From positions 1-52,177 of the forward strand of contig CAZGUG010000007.1 of assembly GCA_964529035.1 (NCBI GenBank): 52,177 nt of DNA. Reading direction: 5' to 3'. The translations under genes were made by a program, and so were the position numbers. This DNA comes from CAZGUG01 sp964529035. Lineage in GTDB: Bacteria; Bacillota; Clostridia; Ch29. Below, one piece after another: positions 34,006-42,067 of the stretch. Position 1 is the first letter of the stretch, and the number at the start of each line of letters is the position of its first letter. The notes under the pieces are model-generated. The model ran no database searches. It had not been told where the DNA came from and was given only the letters and a program-made list of their open reading frames with translations.

Positions 34006-34023
34006 TTGAACAAAACAGAAGAG

Positions 34024-34050
34024 GGTGCCGGTTTTTCCGGCATCTTTTTT
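34024..34050 (+). terminator. Terminator after mbl
   Basis: TGCCGG (34026-34031) pairs with CCGGCA (34037-34042), extended by two more pairs, followed by TCTTTTTT. Confidence 0.8.
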
Positions 34051-34116
34051 AATTTTTATAGTCCATGCACACTGATACGCCTTTGTACAGGCGTGTGCCG
34101 CACTTAAATCCGACTG

Positions 34117-34144
34117 TAAAGTTTAATGTCCTTAATGCCGATAA
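34117..34144 (+). promoter_or_regulatory. Sigma-D (sigma-28) promoter for flhO-flhP
   Basis: TAAA (34117-34120), 16 bases, then GCCGATAA (34137-34144) is a full match to the motility sigma factor consensus. It lies 20 bases before the flhO start. Confidence 0.85.
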
Positions 34145-34164
34145 CTTAATAGAGGTGATTTTCC

Positions 34165-35205
34165 GTGTTAAGGGGACTCTATATGGCCGCCAGTGCAATG
34201 AGCACCGAGACAAAACGGGTGGACGTGCTGGCCAATAACATCGCCAATGCAGATACCAACGGTTACAAAAGGGACGAAGTGATTACGGGGCCCTTCAGGG
34301 AGGTACTCATATCCAAAATAAACGACAGGGGCCCGGACAGACTATTGGCATCATCCGGCAGACTGTCGGTGGAAAGGCAGGACGACAAAATCAGGCTGGA
34401 AATCAGCGGCAGGTATTTTGTAATCGATACCCTGCCGGGGAAAAGCTTTTGCAGGGAAACCGAGCTGACGGTTAACCCCGAGGGCTATCTTGTTACCACC
34501 AGCGGTAATTATATACTGGGCAGCAGCGGCAGAATACAGCCGGGCAGCATGGAAAACCTGTACATAGACCAAAGCGGAGCGGTCTATTCAAACGGACGAC
34601 TGCTGGACAGGCTGCAGCTTAACACTGCTCCGGGGGTAATAGGCACCTTAAACGGCGGTGCCGCGATAAACAAAGTGGTGACCTCCTTTTTGCAGGGCAA
34701 CCTGAAAGAAACCTTCAGGTCCCTGGATATGGCAATAAAGGGGGACGGTTTTTTCTGCCTGAGGGTTGACGGTACCGAGATGTATACCAGGGACGGCTCC
34801 TTTGTAACCGATTCGGAAGGGTACCTGTCAAGTGCCGAAGGATACAGGGTGATAGGAGATATGGGCTGGGTGTATATAGGCGACGAAGAATTCCGGCTGC
34901 GCAGCGACGGCGAGATTTATTCGGACGATTATTTTATTGACAGGCTGAAGCTGGTAACCTTCGAAAGGCCGCAGGAACTGGAAAAGGTCGGCGACAACCT
35001 TTACAGGACAGTCGGCGGCAATATACCCTATATCGGGATACAGGGTGAAGTTCTCCAGGGTTTTTTGGAATCTTCCAACATAAACACCATCAAGGAGATG
35101 GTAAGCATGATTTCGGCTTTCAGGGACTATGAAGCCAACCAGAGGGTAATAACCGCCTATGACGAGACAATGGGTAAAGCCGTAAACGAAGTGGGCAGAG
35201 TATAA
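34165..35205 (+). CDS. flhO: Flagellar rod/hook-basal body protein FlhO with duplicated core
   Basis: FlhO is an FlgF/FlgG-class rod protein. The N-terminus (MLRGLYMAASAMSTETKRVD, VLANNIANADTNGYKRD) and C-terminus (GFLESSNINTIKEMVSMISA) are the usual rod-protein helices. At 346 aa it is about 70-80 aa longer than typical. The extra length seems to be a repeat of the central core: residues about 82-152 (TVNPEGYL...GAVYSNGRLLDRLQL) resemble about 194-263 (TDSEGYL...GEIYSDDYFIDRLKL). The GTG at 34165 follows AGAGGTGAT. Confidence 0.88.
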   Translation: MLRGLYMAASAMSTETKRVDVLANNIANADTNGYKRDEVITGPFREVLISKINDRGPDRLLASSGRLSVERQDDKIRLEISGRYFVIDTLPGKSFCRETELTVNPEGYLVTTSGNYILGSSGRIQPGSMENLYIDQSGAVYSNGRLLDRLQLNTAPGVIGTLNGGAAINKVVTSFLQGNLKETFRSLDMAIKGDGFFCLRVDGTEMYTRDGSFVTDSEGYLSSAEGYRVIGDMGWVYIGDEEFRLRSDGEIYSDDYFIDRLKLVTFERPQELEKVGDNLYRTVGGNIPYIGIQGEVLQGFLESSNINTIKEMVSMISAFRDYEANQRVITAYDETMGKAVNEVGRV

Positions 35206-35226
35206 AATACAAGGGGTGATTGACAT

Positions 35227-36021
35227 ATGATGAGGGCGCTGTGGACGGCCAGTTCGGGCATGAACGCCCAACAGCTTAACGTGGATACCATAGCCAACAA
35301 CCTTTCAAACGTAAATACCACCGGCTATAAGAAGGAAAGGGCCGAGTTCAAGGATTTGCTGTACGTGTCCCTGTTCGGCGCACAGGTAATAGACCGGCAG
35401 GGACGGCCGGTGGGGCTCCAGGTGGGGCACGGGGTGAGACCCTCCGCCATAGTTAAGAATTTTTCCCAGGGAAGCATGCAAAGCACCGGCAACCCCCTGG
35501 ATTTTGCAATTGACGGGGAAGGGTTTTTTGTTGTAAGGGACCAGAACGACAATTTGTTTTATACCAGGGACGGCAGCTTTAAGCTGAGCATCGACGGGGA
35601 AGAAGCGGCCCTGGTAACTTCCGACGGGTACTTCGTGCAGGTTGACGGCGCCGATGCCGAGCTTGGCGGCGAAATAAACGAAATAATAATCGACCAGAAC
35701 GGTTTGCTTATGGTGAGGCGAAACGACGATACGCTGGACGAGATAGGGTTTTTGGACCTGGTAAGGTTTGTGAATCCCGCCGGGCTTGAAAGCGCCGGCG
35801 GAAACCTGTACAGTATAACCTCCGCTTCCGGGGAACCCATTGAAGCGGAAGAGCCGGGGGCAAACGGCAGCATTATGCAGAACTTCCTCGAGGCTTCCAA
35901 CGTGCAGGTGGTGGAAGAGATGGTAAAACTTATAACGGCCCAGAGGGCCTATGAGATTAACTCGAAATCGGTACAGACCGCCGATGAGATGCTGCAGATA
36001 GCCAACAACCTGAGAAGATAA
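35227..36021 (+). CDS. flhP: Flagellar distal rod protein FlgG-type (FlhP)
   Basis: This 264-aa rod protein begins MMRALWTASSGMNAQQLNVD with VDTIANNLSNVNTTGYKKER and ends QNFLEASNVQVVEEMVKLIT and RAYEINSKSVQTADEMLQIA, the strongest FlgG signatures. It forms the distal rod of the basal body. It follows flhO by 21 bases with its own AGGGGTGA site; an internal ATG at 35230 could also start it. Confidence 0.94.
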   Translation: MMRALWTASSGMNAQQLNVDTIANNLSNVNTTGYKKERAEFKDLLYVSLFGAQVIDRQGRPVGLQVGHGVRPSAIVKNFSQGSMQSTGNPLDFAIDGEGFFVVRDQNDNLFYTRDGSFKLSIDGEEAALVTSDGYFVQVDGADAELGGEINEIIIDQNGLLMVRRNDDTLDEIGFLDLVRFVNPAGLESAGGNLYSITSASGEPIEAEEPGANGSIMQNFLEASNVQVVEEMVKLITAQRAYEINSKSVQTADEMLQIANNLRR

Positions 36022-36041
36022 CGGAGGGAAGGTGACGCCGG

Positions 36042-36395
36042 TTGAAAATAGACGGGATAAACCCGGGAAGCAGTGATATAATAAAGGAAGCGTACAGCGG
36101 CACCCGTGAAGAAGATATGCAGGATTTTTCAAGGCTTCTGGAAAGGGCGCAGCAGGAAAGGGACGATAAAAGGCTTAAGGAAGTGTGCAGGGAGATGGAA
36201 GCGGTTTTTTTAAGCACGATGCTTCAAAGAATGCGCGCCACCGTCAATAGGGACGGGCTTATCAAGGAAAGCCTTGGGGAGAATATTTTCACGTCAATGC
36301 TGGACGGCGAGCTGGCAAAGGAAGCGTCCGGGGGAGAGGGCATAGGTATAGCGGATTTGCTGTACCGGCAGCTGTCGCAAAATAAAGACCGGTAA
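36042..36395 (+). CDS. FlgJ-like rod-binding protein
   Basis: This 117-aa protein has the rod-binding domain of FlgJ (CREMEAVFLSTMLQRMRATV and EKASGGEGIGIADLLYRQL-type C-terminal sequence), without the muramidase domain found in proteobacterial FlgJ. It probably helps rod assembly. The TTG at 36042 follows GGAGGGAAGG at a longish distance. It is the last gene of the flhO-flhP group. Confidence 0.85.
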   Translation: MKIDGINPGSSDIIKEAYSGTREEDMQDFSRLLERAQQERDDKRLKEVCREMEAVFLSTMLQRMRATVNRDGLIKESLGENIFTSMLDGELAKEASGGEGIGIADLLYRQLSQNKDR

Positions 36396-36409
36396 CGGGG
36401 GGGAAATAC

Positions 36410-36844
36410 ATGCTAAACAGTAAACAGATCCAGGATATTCTTCCCCACAGGTACCCTTTTTTGCTTGTGGACTGCATTCTGGAAATGGAAGAGGGAACAA
36501 GGGCTGTGGGGGTCAAGAACGTGACGATAAACGAGCCCTTTTTTCAGGGGCATTTTCCCGGCAATCCGATAATGCCGGGGGTGCTGATAGTGGAGGCCAT
36601 GGCCCAGGTGGGAGCTGTGGCGATACTGTCAAAGGAAGAATACAGAAATAAGCTGGCGGTGTTTGCAGGGATTGATAAAATGAGAATGAGAAGGCAGATT
36701 GTTCCGGGGGACCGGCTAATAATGGAAGTCGAGATGACGGCCATGAAAAGAGGGATAGGCAAAGCAAAGGCCAGGGCTACCGTGAACGGAGAGGTGGCGG
36801 CCTCCGGAGAGCTTATGTTCGGGTTGGTGGATGCCGAAGCATAA
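36410..36844 (+). CDS. fabZ: (3R)-hydroxyacyl-ACP dehydratase
   Basis: FabZ dehydrates beta-hydroxyacyl-ACP in type II fatty acid synthesis. The 144-aa hot-dog-fold protein has the catalytic histidine and signature in GHFPGNPIMPGVLIVEAMAQ and starts IQDILPHRYPFLLVD. The ATG at 36410 follows a GGGGGG site. B. subtilis also has fabZ (ywpB) downstream of flhO-flhP. Confidence 0.96.
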   Translation: MLNSKQIQDILPHRYPFLLVDCILEMEEGTRAVGVKNVTINEPFFQGHFPGNPIMPGVLIVEAMAQVGAVAILSKEEYRNKLAVFAGIDKMRMRRQIVPGDRLIMEVEMTAMKRGIGKAKARATVNGEVAASGELMFGLVDAEA

Positions 36845-36871
36845 GTGCCGGTCGCACAAGAGGTCAGAAAC

Positions 36872-36897
36872 AAGACCAGTGAAACACTGGTCTTTTT
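36872..36897 (+). terminator. Terminator after fabZ
   Basis: AAGACCAGTG (36872-36881) pairs perfectly with CACTGGTCTT (36885-36894) around an AAA loop, followed by TTT. Confidence 0.85.
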
Positions 36898-36920
36898 GAA
36901 TTCGGCCAAGGCAGCACCGG

Positions 36921-37103
36921 TTACCGGTTTTCTACATCCCTGACAGCCTGTTCGTATTCCACGATTAGTTCATCCAAATCACAGCTTAACTTCAGAACCC
37001 TATCCGGGTCATAGGACTGCCCTTTGCGGGACAGTTCCTCCTGCAGACGCTCCCTGTACTTTTCAATTACTTTCTTGAGTTCTTCCAACCGATTGGCAGT
37101 CAC
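36921..37103 (-). CDS. Spo0E-like sporulation aspartyl-phosphate phosphatase
   Basis: This 60-aa helical hairpin protein carries the Spo0E motif SxxLDxLI as SCDLDELI (Ser40, Asp44). Such proteins dephosphorylate Spo0A~P and delay sporulation. The GTG at 37103 is preferred because AGGGGTGA lies five bases upstream; an in-frame GTG at 37112 overlaps that site. It is a single gene on the minus strand; fabZ ends towards it. Confidence 0.85.
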   Translation of the reverse strand: MTANRLEELKKVIEKYRERLQEELSRKGQSYDPDRVLKLSCDLDELIVEYEQAVRDVENR

Positions 37104-37191
37104 TGAGTTCACCCCTGAAAAAAATTAGCCCCGTATAAAATCATCCTTTGCGGTATATGATATAACGAAGAAATCCCGGGGGAGGATAAAA

Positions 37192-37788
37192 TTGTACAAA
37201 ATAAGGCTTCTAAACCTGCTGATGATTGTGATCACAGTCTGTTTCGCTTTGTATTCCCATATCAACTGCAACATTATACCATATACTAAGCCGACCGGGC
37301 AAGACAAAGAAATCGTTATTACCCATTATATCTACACATTTCCCGGCAGAGGACCAAAACCGATCGCCGGTACCGCTGCCGTTATATCTATCGACAACCG
37401 GCAGGAAACTGTGAGGAAACAGCCCAAGACATATACTGACAGTTCCCCGGATTTTGTCCCGGCGGCGGGAACGCAGTGCAGGCAGTACCAAAACGTGCAA
37501 AAAGTGGACACAGTACCCGACACCGGAAGGCAGGGGGATTCCCGGGTTCTGCTGTCGGGCAGCGGAGCGGCCAGTGCCATCTCTTCACTGGCGTTTAAAG
37601 ACAAGCTCTGGCTTTTAAGAATACTGGGCCGCTGTAGCATCGAGGAGCTGCGGCAGATAACCGGCATGCTGCAGGACGGTGTTACCTATGAAGAGAACCT
37701 CGCGATGTACAAAATACTGCGTGACAAGGTCACCGATGAAGAACAGAAGAAACTGGATTCCCTCATAGAGTCCTATACCAGGCAATAG
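37192..37788 (+). CDS. Unknown exported or membrane-anchored protein
   Basis: I do not recognise this 198-aa protein. It has an N-terminal hydrophobic stretch (residues 5-22, RLLNLLMIVITVCFALYS) after a basic start, so it is exported or anchored. A polar Gln/Pro/Thr-rich middle (about 55-125) follows, then a compact helical C-terminal domain (about 130-198) containing two cysteine-poor amphipathic helices ending EEQKKLDSLIESYTRQ. The TTG at 37192 follows GGGGAGGA. It stands between the Spo0E-like gene and the large secreted glycosidase-type gene and converges with the latter. Confidence 0.6.
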   Translation: MYKIRLLNLLMIVITVCFALYSHINCNIIPYTKPTGQDKEIVITHYIYTFPGRGPKPIAGTAAVISIDNRQETVRKQPKTYTDSSPDFVPAAGTQCRQYQNVQKVDTVPDTGRQGDSRVLLSGSGAASAISSLAFKDKLWLLRILGRCSIEELRQITGMLQDGVTYEENLAMYKILRDKVTDEEQKKLDSLIESYTRQ

Positions 37789-37829
37789 CCGACAGATGCC
37801 ATGTACCGGGCCGTCCCCCCGCTCCTCTG

Positions 37830-40640
37830 CTACTGTATCGGGAACATGGGTATTACCTGGTAGCTTACCGTGCCGTTTTTTGCAACATAAAACCTTAAAA
37901 AGCAGTAGTTTTCGAGGTCGGAAGAGCCGGCGGAGCGCTGCGCCGTTCCGTTTATGCCAATAAACTTAACCCCGTCGCGGATATCATAGCTGAAGGCGTC
38001 CTGTCCGCCGGTAAGCACGTACACGTTAACACCCTTTTCTTCATGAAGGGTGGAAAGAAGGGTGTTAAGGAGCCCGGCTTCTAGTGTGTCTGTGAACCCG
38101 TTAACGCCCCAGACCGGCCGGGGAAGTATCACAAACAGGTTACCGCCGTCAATGCTCTGAAGCTGCTGCTTGAGCCAGTGCCACTGCTGGGGCGAATAGG
38201 TCCTAATTCCCCCGGAATGGTTGTCAAGCTGCAGGAAGGTATTGGCTCCGAATTTCGTCACCGAATAACCCGCTTTGGTTGCAATAACCGGAAGGTCCAA
38301 ATCCTCCACCGTGCCGTCACCGATGGTGCCTGCGAATACCGCCGGCCCGCCGTTTTCCTCCGCTGTTTTTTTCATTCTGTTTACCACGTGTATGTCAATA
38401 AGCCTTTCTATTTTTGTACCCCCGAACAGCATAAAGTCAAAGGCGTAGCTTTCGGGTGCGGCATCCACCCTCTGCGGGTCGTAAACAGCCGCTGCTGGCG
38501 GGCCGCTGCCGGGTTTTATGTCATGGGGATAAAGGGCGGTCAGGTCGTCCAGGTATATTTCCCCGGCGTCGTGCATTATGGGGTTGGTTTCCACGATGTA
38601 TACCCTCTTAATGCTAATGGGTGCCTTCAGGTTTCGGGGCACCTGGGCATCGGCAAATTGAAAGCCGTCCGGCTGGATTTTCCGGGTGAGGTCAAGGGTT
38701 GTGCTCCTGCCGTCGGCATCCTCCACAATCATCCTTAGCCAGTGGCTGTTCTCGTCGGGGCTGTAAACATGAATCCCCAGTCTTTCGGGCCGGGTGTCAA
38801 GGGTGATCCCGTCCCCGTCGAACACCAGGTAAGAAGCTGCGGTAACATCGGTGGCGGTGAAGTCATAGGAAAGCCGGCCGCTGGATTTCCCGCTGCTAGC
38901 ATACCGTGTATCCACGCCGTATTCCCCGGTGACGGTATCGGGATAGGCGGCAAAGCCATGCCCCGGCCCTTCGAAGTTTTCCAAAATCACACGCCTGTAG
39001 CCCACCGAAACCGGGACGGTGTAATCAAGTCCGTTGAAGTATACCCTGATTTCCCCTGTGCCTTCCCTGCTGCCGCTTATAAAGGTCTGGTTTTCTATCC
39101 TGCCTATTGTTGTAGAAAGGTTTAAGTCCCTGTTTTCTATAAGTGCCGAGTAACCCTTTTGGTTCTTTCCGTAAACGGCAAAGGGAAAGCTTCCGTCAGC
39201 GCCGGTTTTCAGTGAATCCGGCATTTTAAGTTCCACCGGCGGATCCAGCACCTTCAGATTAATGCCGGCAGCTTGTCCCGTATAGACGGCTGTAACCTCT
39301 GCGTTCCCGGCTGTCGTCGGATAGAATGTATTTTTGACAAAACCGCCGTCAACTCCCGAGACTCTCCACTCAACCCGGTCCTGGTTGATATCCACAGGGT
39401 TGTAATTACGGTCGTATCCCTTCACCGTTATGGTTCTGCCGGTTCCGGCAAACACCTTTGAATCCTCAACCTGCAGCAGAATATGCCCCAGGCTGCCCTT
39501 CGGGGCGGTATTTCTTATTGATATGCCGTTTGAAATGCGCCTAAGGTTTCCGTCGGAGGGGTTGTTTGCCAGGGACAGCTCTTTATCGCCCGGGCTGCGG
39601 GCAAGCATGGTGGTGGAACCGCCGCCGTCCAGGTTAATTGCCCGGTAAGCACCCAGGTCCATCATAAGCTGTGCCAGTTCTGCCTGGCTCATGCCCCTTG
39701 AGCCGGGAACCCTTCCTTCAACCGCGACGGCAATCAGTTTTCTGCCATCCCTGGAAAAACCCAGGGCTGTCCTGGGATGGTTCCCGTCAATGTTATGGGT
39801 AAAGGGGTATAAAGCCCCATCCTTTACCAGTATGCTGCCCCCTCCGATTGCCAGCTGCATGTCGGCGTAGTCGGGGGTGCTTTCTATATAAAGGTCCATG
39901 TCGGAGCCCTTATTTATGGTCCCAATCATCTCCAGGGCCATGTCTCCCCGGACCATTACCACCATTCCCTGCTCCGGTATGGTTGTCTCGCTGCCCGGGC
40001 CCTGTATTACATCCTTAACCCTGTCTTCTTCCACAACGAAATACACCATGTCGTCAAAGGCGGCCGGGGGTGTTGAAACTCCCCATTCCGGCGTGTATAT
40101 CATGGGATATGTATAATCATGGCTTACCTTGTTTACCGCGGAAACCGGAAACTCCAGGCCTTTTGTTTTAAGCCTTATGTCCCATTTCCAGTAATCTATT
40201 ATTGGTATATTGTTCCGGGTTAACGCAAACACCGCCAGTTCATCCATCCTGTAGGTGGGGCTGCTCTGCATCCTGCCGTCTGACACCAGCGGCCCGAGCG
40301 GCGAAAAGCTCTCTCCGGAGATAAAGAAGTCGCCGTTTATAGCTGCAACTATATCACTGTCCCGGGTCATTTGCGGCAGTGTGCTGCCGGTACCGATGCC
40401 GTCGGGGGCGGCTAAAGGCTCCAGCCGGGTGTAACGGTCGGTTATATTTCCCTCCAGCACATGTATTTTGTGCCATCCGCTGTCGGTAAACCGCGTTATG
40501 CTTTTATATGTTACATTTCCTGATATTTTTGTTTCCTCCACCTGCTGGTGAATTATGTCCCATCCGGCGGACAGGGCCTGCATAGGCATAAGTGAGATAC
40601 ATAAAAGAACTACTGCCGTAAAAAGTGCCGTTTTTTTCAA
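37830..40640 (-). CDS. Large secreted phosphodiester glycosidase (NAGPA-domain) protein
   Basis: This 936-aa protein has a signal peptide (KKTALFTAVVLLCISL to about ALSA) and an N-terminal-half phosphodiester glycosidase (NAGPA) domain with GNHPRTALGFSRDGR, MSQAELAQLMMDLGAY and AINLDGGGSTTM. Relatives cleave or process sugar-1-phosphate diesters, some in exopolysaccharide or wall glycopolymer metabolism. The middle looks like beta-sandwich modules, and the last 250 residues resemble a degenerate metallophosphoesterase-type domain whose metal residues I cannot confirm. The TTG at 40640 follows GGAGGG by six bases; the longer frame upstream lacks a ribosome site. Confidence 0.8.
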   Translation of the reverse strand: MKKTALFTAVVLLCISLMPMQALSAGWDIIHQQVEETKISGNVTYKSITRFTDSGWHKIHVLEGNITDRYTRLEPLAAPDGIGTGSTLPQMTRDSDIVAAINGDFFISGESFSPLGPLVSDGRMQSSPTYRMDELAVFALTRNNIPIIDYWKWDIRLKTKGLEFPVSAVNKVSHDYTYPMIYTPEWGVSTPPAAFDDMVYFVVEEDRVKDVIQGPGSETTIPEQGMVVMVRGDMALEMIGTINKGSDMDLYIESTPDYADMQLAIGGGSILVKDGALYPFTHNIDGNHPRTALGFSRDGRKLIAVAVEGRVPGSRGMSQAELAQLMMDLGAYRAINLDGGGSTTMLARSPGDKELSLANNPSDGNLRRISNGISIRNTAPKGSLGHILLQVEDSKVFAGTGRTITVKGYDRNYNPVDINQDRVEWRVSGVDGGFVKNTFYPTTAGNAEVTAVYTGQAAGINLKVLDPPVELKMPDSLKTGADGSFPFAVYGKNQKGYSALIENRDLNLSTTIGRIENQTFISGSREGTGEIRVYFNGLDYTVPVSVGYRRVILENFEGPGHGFAAYPDTVTGEYGVDTRYASSGKSSGRLSYDFTATDVTAASYLVFDGDGITLDTRPERLGIHVYSPDENSHWLRMIVEDADGRSTTLDLTRKIQPDGFQFADAQVPRNLKAPISIKRVYIVETNPIMHDAGEIYLDDLTALYPHDIKPGSGPPAAAVYDPQRVDAAPESYAFDFMLFGGTKIERLIDIHVVNRMKKTAEENGGPAVFAGTIGDGTVEDLDLPVIATKAGYSVTKFGANTFLQLDNHSGGIRTYSPQQWHWLKQQLQSIDGGNLFVILPRPVWGVNGFTDTLEAGLLNTLLSTLHEEKGVNVYVLTGGQDAFSYDIRDGVKFIGINGTAQRSAGSSDLENYCFLRFYVAKNGTVSYQVIPMFPIQ

Positions 40641-40910
40641 ATCGTTCCCTCCTGGTAAATTTAATCTGAATGGTCCTTTAAGTTTGACGATAAGGCACCG
40701 GATTTGTTTCAAACATCGGCAAAACACCGGAAACTTTTCATAATTTCATTATATATCAGTAAACGGGCAAAATAATTACAGGCATATTACAGTATTATTA
40801 AATATATAATTCAAACAATATTAACGGGAGTATACCACCGCTTCGCTGTTCTTAAACAGCTATTTCTATCCAGTTTGTCTTTTGTGTGAGGTTTAAAACA
40901 AAAATTACTA

Positions 40911-40939
40911 TTGAAATGCGGCAGTTCATTATGTATAAT
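40911..40939 (+). promoter_or_regulatory. Sigma-A promoter of the tRNA cluster
   Basis: TTGAAA (40911-40916), 17 bases, TATAAT (40934-40939). It lies 22 bases before tRNA-Pro. The remaining spacer from 40641 is AT-rich; a TATAAT on the minus strand (40748-40753) may belong to the glycosidase gene. Confidence 0.85.
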
Positions 40940-40961
40940 ACTATAGTGACGCTATAGGGCG

Positions 40962-41038
40962 CGGGGCGTAGCGCAGTTTGGTAGCGCACATGGTTTGGGA
41001 CCATGGGGTCGGGGGTTCAAATCCCTTCGCCCCGACCA
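40962..41038 (+). tRNA. tRNA-Pro (anticodon TGG)
   Basis: 77 nt with CCA encoded. Acceptor CGGGGCG pairs with CGCCCCG; anticodon stem CATGG/CCATG with loop TTTGGGA; the T-loop has GGTTCAAATCC. First of four tRNAs in one transcript. Confidence 0.97.
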
Positions 41039-41043
41039 TATTT

Positions 41044-41118
41044 GGCCCCTTGGTCAAGTGGTTAAGACACCGCCCTTTCACGGCGGTAACAGGGGTTCGA
41101 ATCCCCTAGGGGTCACCA
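41044..41118 (+). tRNA. tRNA-Glu (anticodon TTC)
   Basis: 75 nt with CCA encoded. Acceptor GGCCCCT pairs with AGGGGTC; anticodon stem CCGCC/GGCGG with loop CTTTCAC; the T-arm has GGTTCGAATCC. Confidence 0.97.
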
Positions 41119-41122
41119 CAAC

Positions 41123-41146
41123 GGAGGTGAGAAGTTTCTCACCTCC
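41123..41146 (+). other. Perfect hairpin between tRNA-Glu and tRNA-Thr
   Basis: GGAGGTGAGAA (41123-41133) and TTCTCACCTCC (41136-41146) are exact complements separated by GT. There is no T-run, so it is probably a processing or RNase III-type site in the tRNA precursor rather than a terminator. Confidence 0.6.
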
Positions 41147-41153
41147 CAAATAT

Positions 41154-41230
41154 GCTGGTGTAGCTCAATCTGGCAGAGCAGCTGACTTGTAATCAGCAGG
41201 TTGCGGGTTCGAGTCCCATCACCAGCTCCA
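41154..41230 (+). tRNA. tRNA-Thr (anticodon TGT)
   Basis: 77 nt with CCA encoded. Acceptor GCTGGTG pairs with CACCAGC; anticodon stem GCTGA/TCAGC with loop CTTGTAA; the T-arm has GGTTCGAGTCC. Confidence 0.97.
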
Positions 41231-41234
41231 TCAC

Positions 41235-41319
41235 GGAGGGATACCCAAGTGGCCAAAGGGGGCAGACTGTAAATCTGTTGGCAGAGCCTTCGCTGGTTCA
41301 AATCCAGCTCCCTCCACCA
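41235..41319 (+). tRNA. tRNA-Tyr (anticodon GTA)
   Basis: 85 nt with a long variable arm as expected for tRNA-Tyr and with CCA encoded. Acceptor GGAGGGA pairs with TCCCTCC; the anticodon loop is CTGTAAA. Confidence 0.97.
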
Positions 41320-41321
41320 TC

Positions 41322-41356
41322 AAATAAACGGCGCGGTCACTGCGCCGTTTATTTTT
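41322..41356 (+). terminator. Terminator of the tRNA cluster
   Basis: A long hairpin: AAATAAACGGCGC (41322-41334) pairs with GCGCCGTTTATTT (41342-41354), followed by more T. Confidence 0.9.
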
Positions 41357-41360
41357 GGGT

Positions 41361-41389
41361 TTTACACATTTGAATAATTAATGTATAAT
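41361..41389 (+). promoter_or_regulatory. Sigma-A promoter for the small membrane protein gene
   Basis: TTTACA (41361-41366), 17 bases, TATAAT (41384-41389), 26 bases before the gene. Confidence 0.75.
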
Positions 41390-41414
41390 TTTTATGCTAT
41401 CCATAATGTAAGGG

Positions 41415-41897
41415 GTGGTCGGTATACTGGATTCAATACTTGATTTTTTGGGAAGAGAATGGTCGGTGCTGTACGTATCCATGTTGCCCTACGTTGAACT
41501 GCGGGGTGCAATACCCATGGGATTGTCGCTGGGGCTTAATCCCGTACATACCTATGTCCTTGCCCTTGCCGGCAGTACCCTGCCCGCTCCGGTAATTCTT
41601 CTGGTGTTCAGGCCCTTTTTTAATTTTGTAAAAAGAACCGGCATATTCCGCCGAATAACCGAAAGGATAGTTGACAATACTATTAAAAAATCCCGTAATA
41701 TTAAAAAATACTACCTGCCGGGGCTTTTTATTTTTGTTGCGATACCCCTGCCCTCCACCGGGGTATGGACCGGCAGCATCGCGGCGGCGCTTCTCAATAT
41801 AAGGCTGTTGTTCGCGCTCCCGGCCATACTGCTTGGCAACGCGGTGGCAGGACTTATTATAATGCTTATAAGCCTCAGCATTATTCGAGTGGTATAA
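41415..41897 (+). CDS. Small multidrug-export-like membrane protein (COG2426)
   Basis: This 160-aa polytopic protein of the family annotated as putative small multidrug export protein has the conserved PYVELRGAIPMGLSLGLNP and IPLPSTGVWTGSIAAALL segments. The family is related to the DedA/SNARE-associated fold, and its transport role is not proven. The start is uncertain: the GTG at 41415 lies inside the apparent ribosome site (AAGGGGTGG), which would better serve a CTG at 41427. Confidence 0.75.
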   Translation: MVGILDSILDFLGREWSVLYVSMLPYVELRGAIPMGLSLGLNPVHTYVLALAGSTLPAPVILLVFRPFFNFVKRTGIFRRITERIVDNTIKKSRNIKKYYLPGLFIFVAIPLPSTGVWTGSIAAALLNIRLLFALPAILLGNAVAGLIIMLISLSIIRVV

Positions 41898-41926
41898 TTG
41901 ACATATGTCTGATAATGTGATACCAT
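41898..41926 (+). promoter_or_regulatory. Sigma-A promoter for the SAM riboswitch and metK
   Basis: A perfect TTGACA (41898-41903), 17 bases, then TACCAT (41921-41926) with an extended TG-A before it. It begins immediately after the stop of the preceding gene. Confidence 0.75.
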
Positions 41927-41952
41927 ATATAACCGGAAAATTAAATAAAAGC

Positions 41953-42056
41953 CTTATCCAGAGAGGTGGAGGGACAAGGGCCCAATGAAACCCGGCAACC
42001 GGCGTGCATGCGCAATGGTGCCAATTCCCACGGGACTTATTGTCCTGTAAGATAAG
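41953..42056 (+). ncRNA. SAM-I (S-box) riboswitch aptamer
   Basis: The P1 helix is CTTATC (41953-41958) with GATAAG (42051-42056). Inside are the conserved S-box elements AGAGAGGTGGAGGGAC, GGCCCAATGAAACCCGGCAACC-type core and a GGTGCCAATTCC segment. It controls metK: with S-adenosylmethionine bound, transcription should stop at the hairpin downstream. Confidence 0.96.
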
Positions 42057-42067
42057 GTGGTTTTATA

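Noticed and set aside
37830..40116. Several plus-strand frames opposite the secreted glycosidase gene
   Set aside because: No ribosome sites or recognisable proteins; the minus-strand frame has a signal peptide and a clear domain.
41113..41301. Open frames across the tRNA cluster on both strands
   Set aside because: They overlap four well-formed tRNAs, a classic source of false genes.
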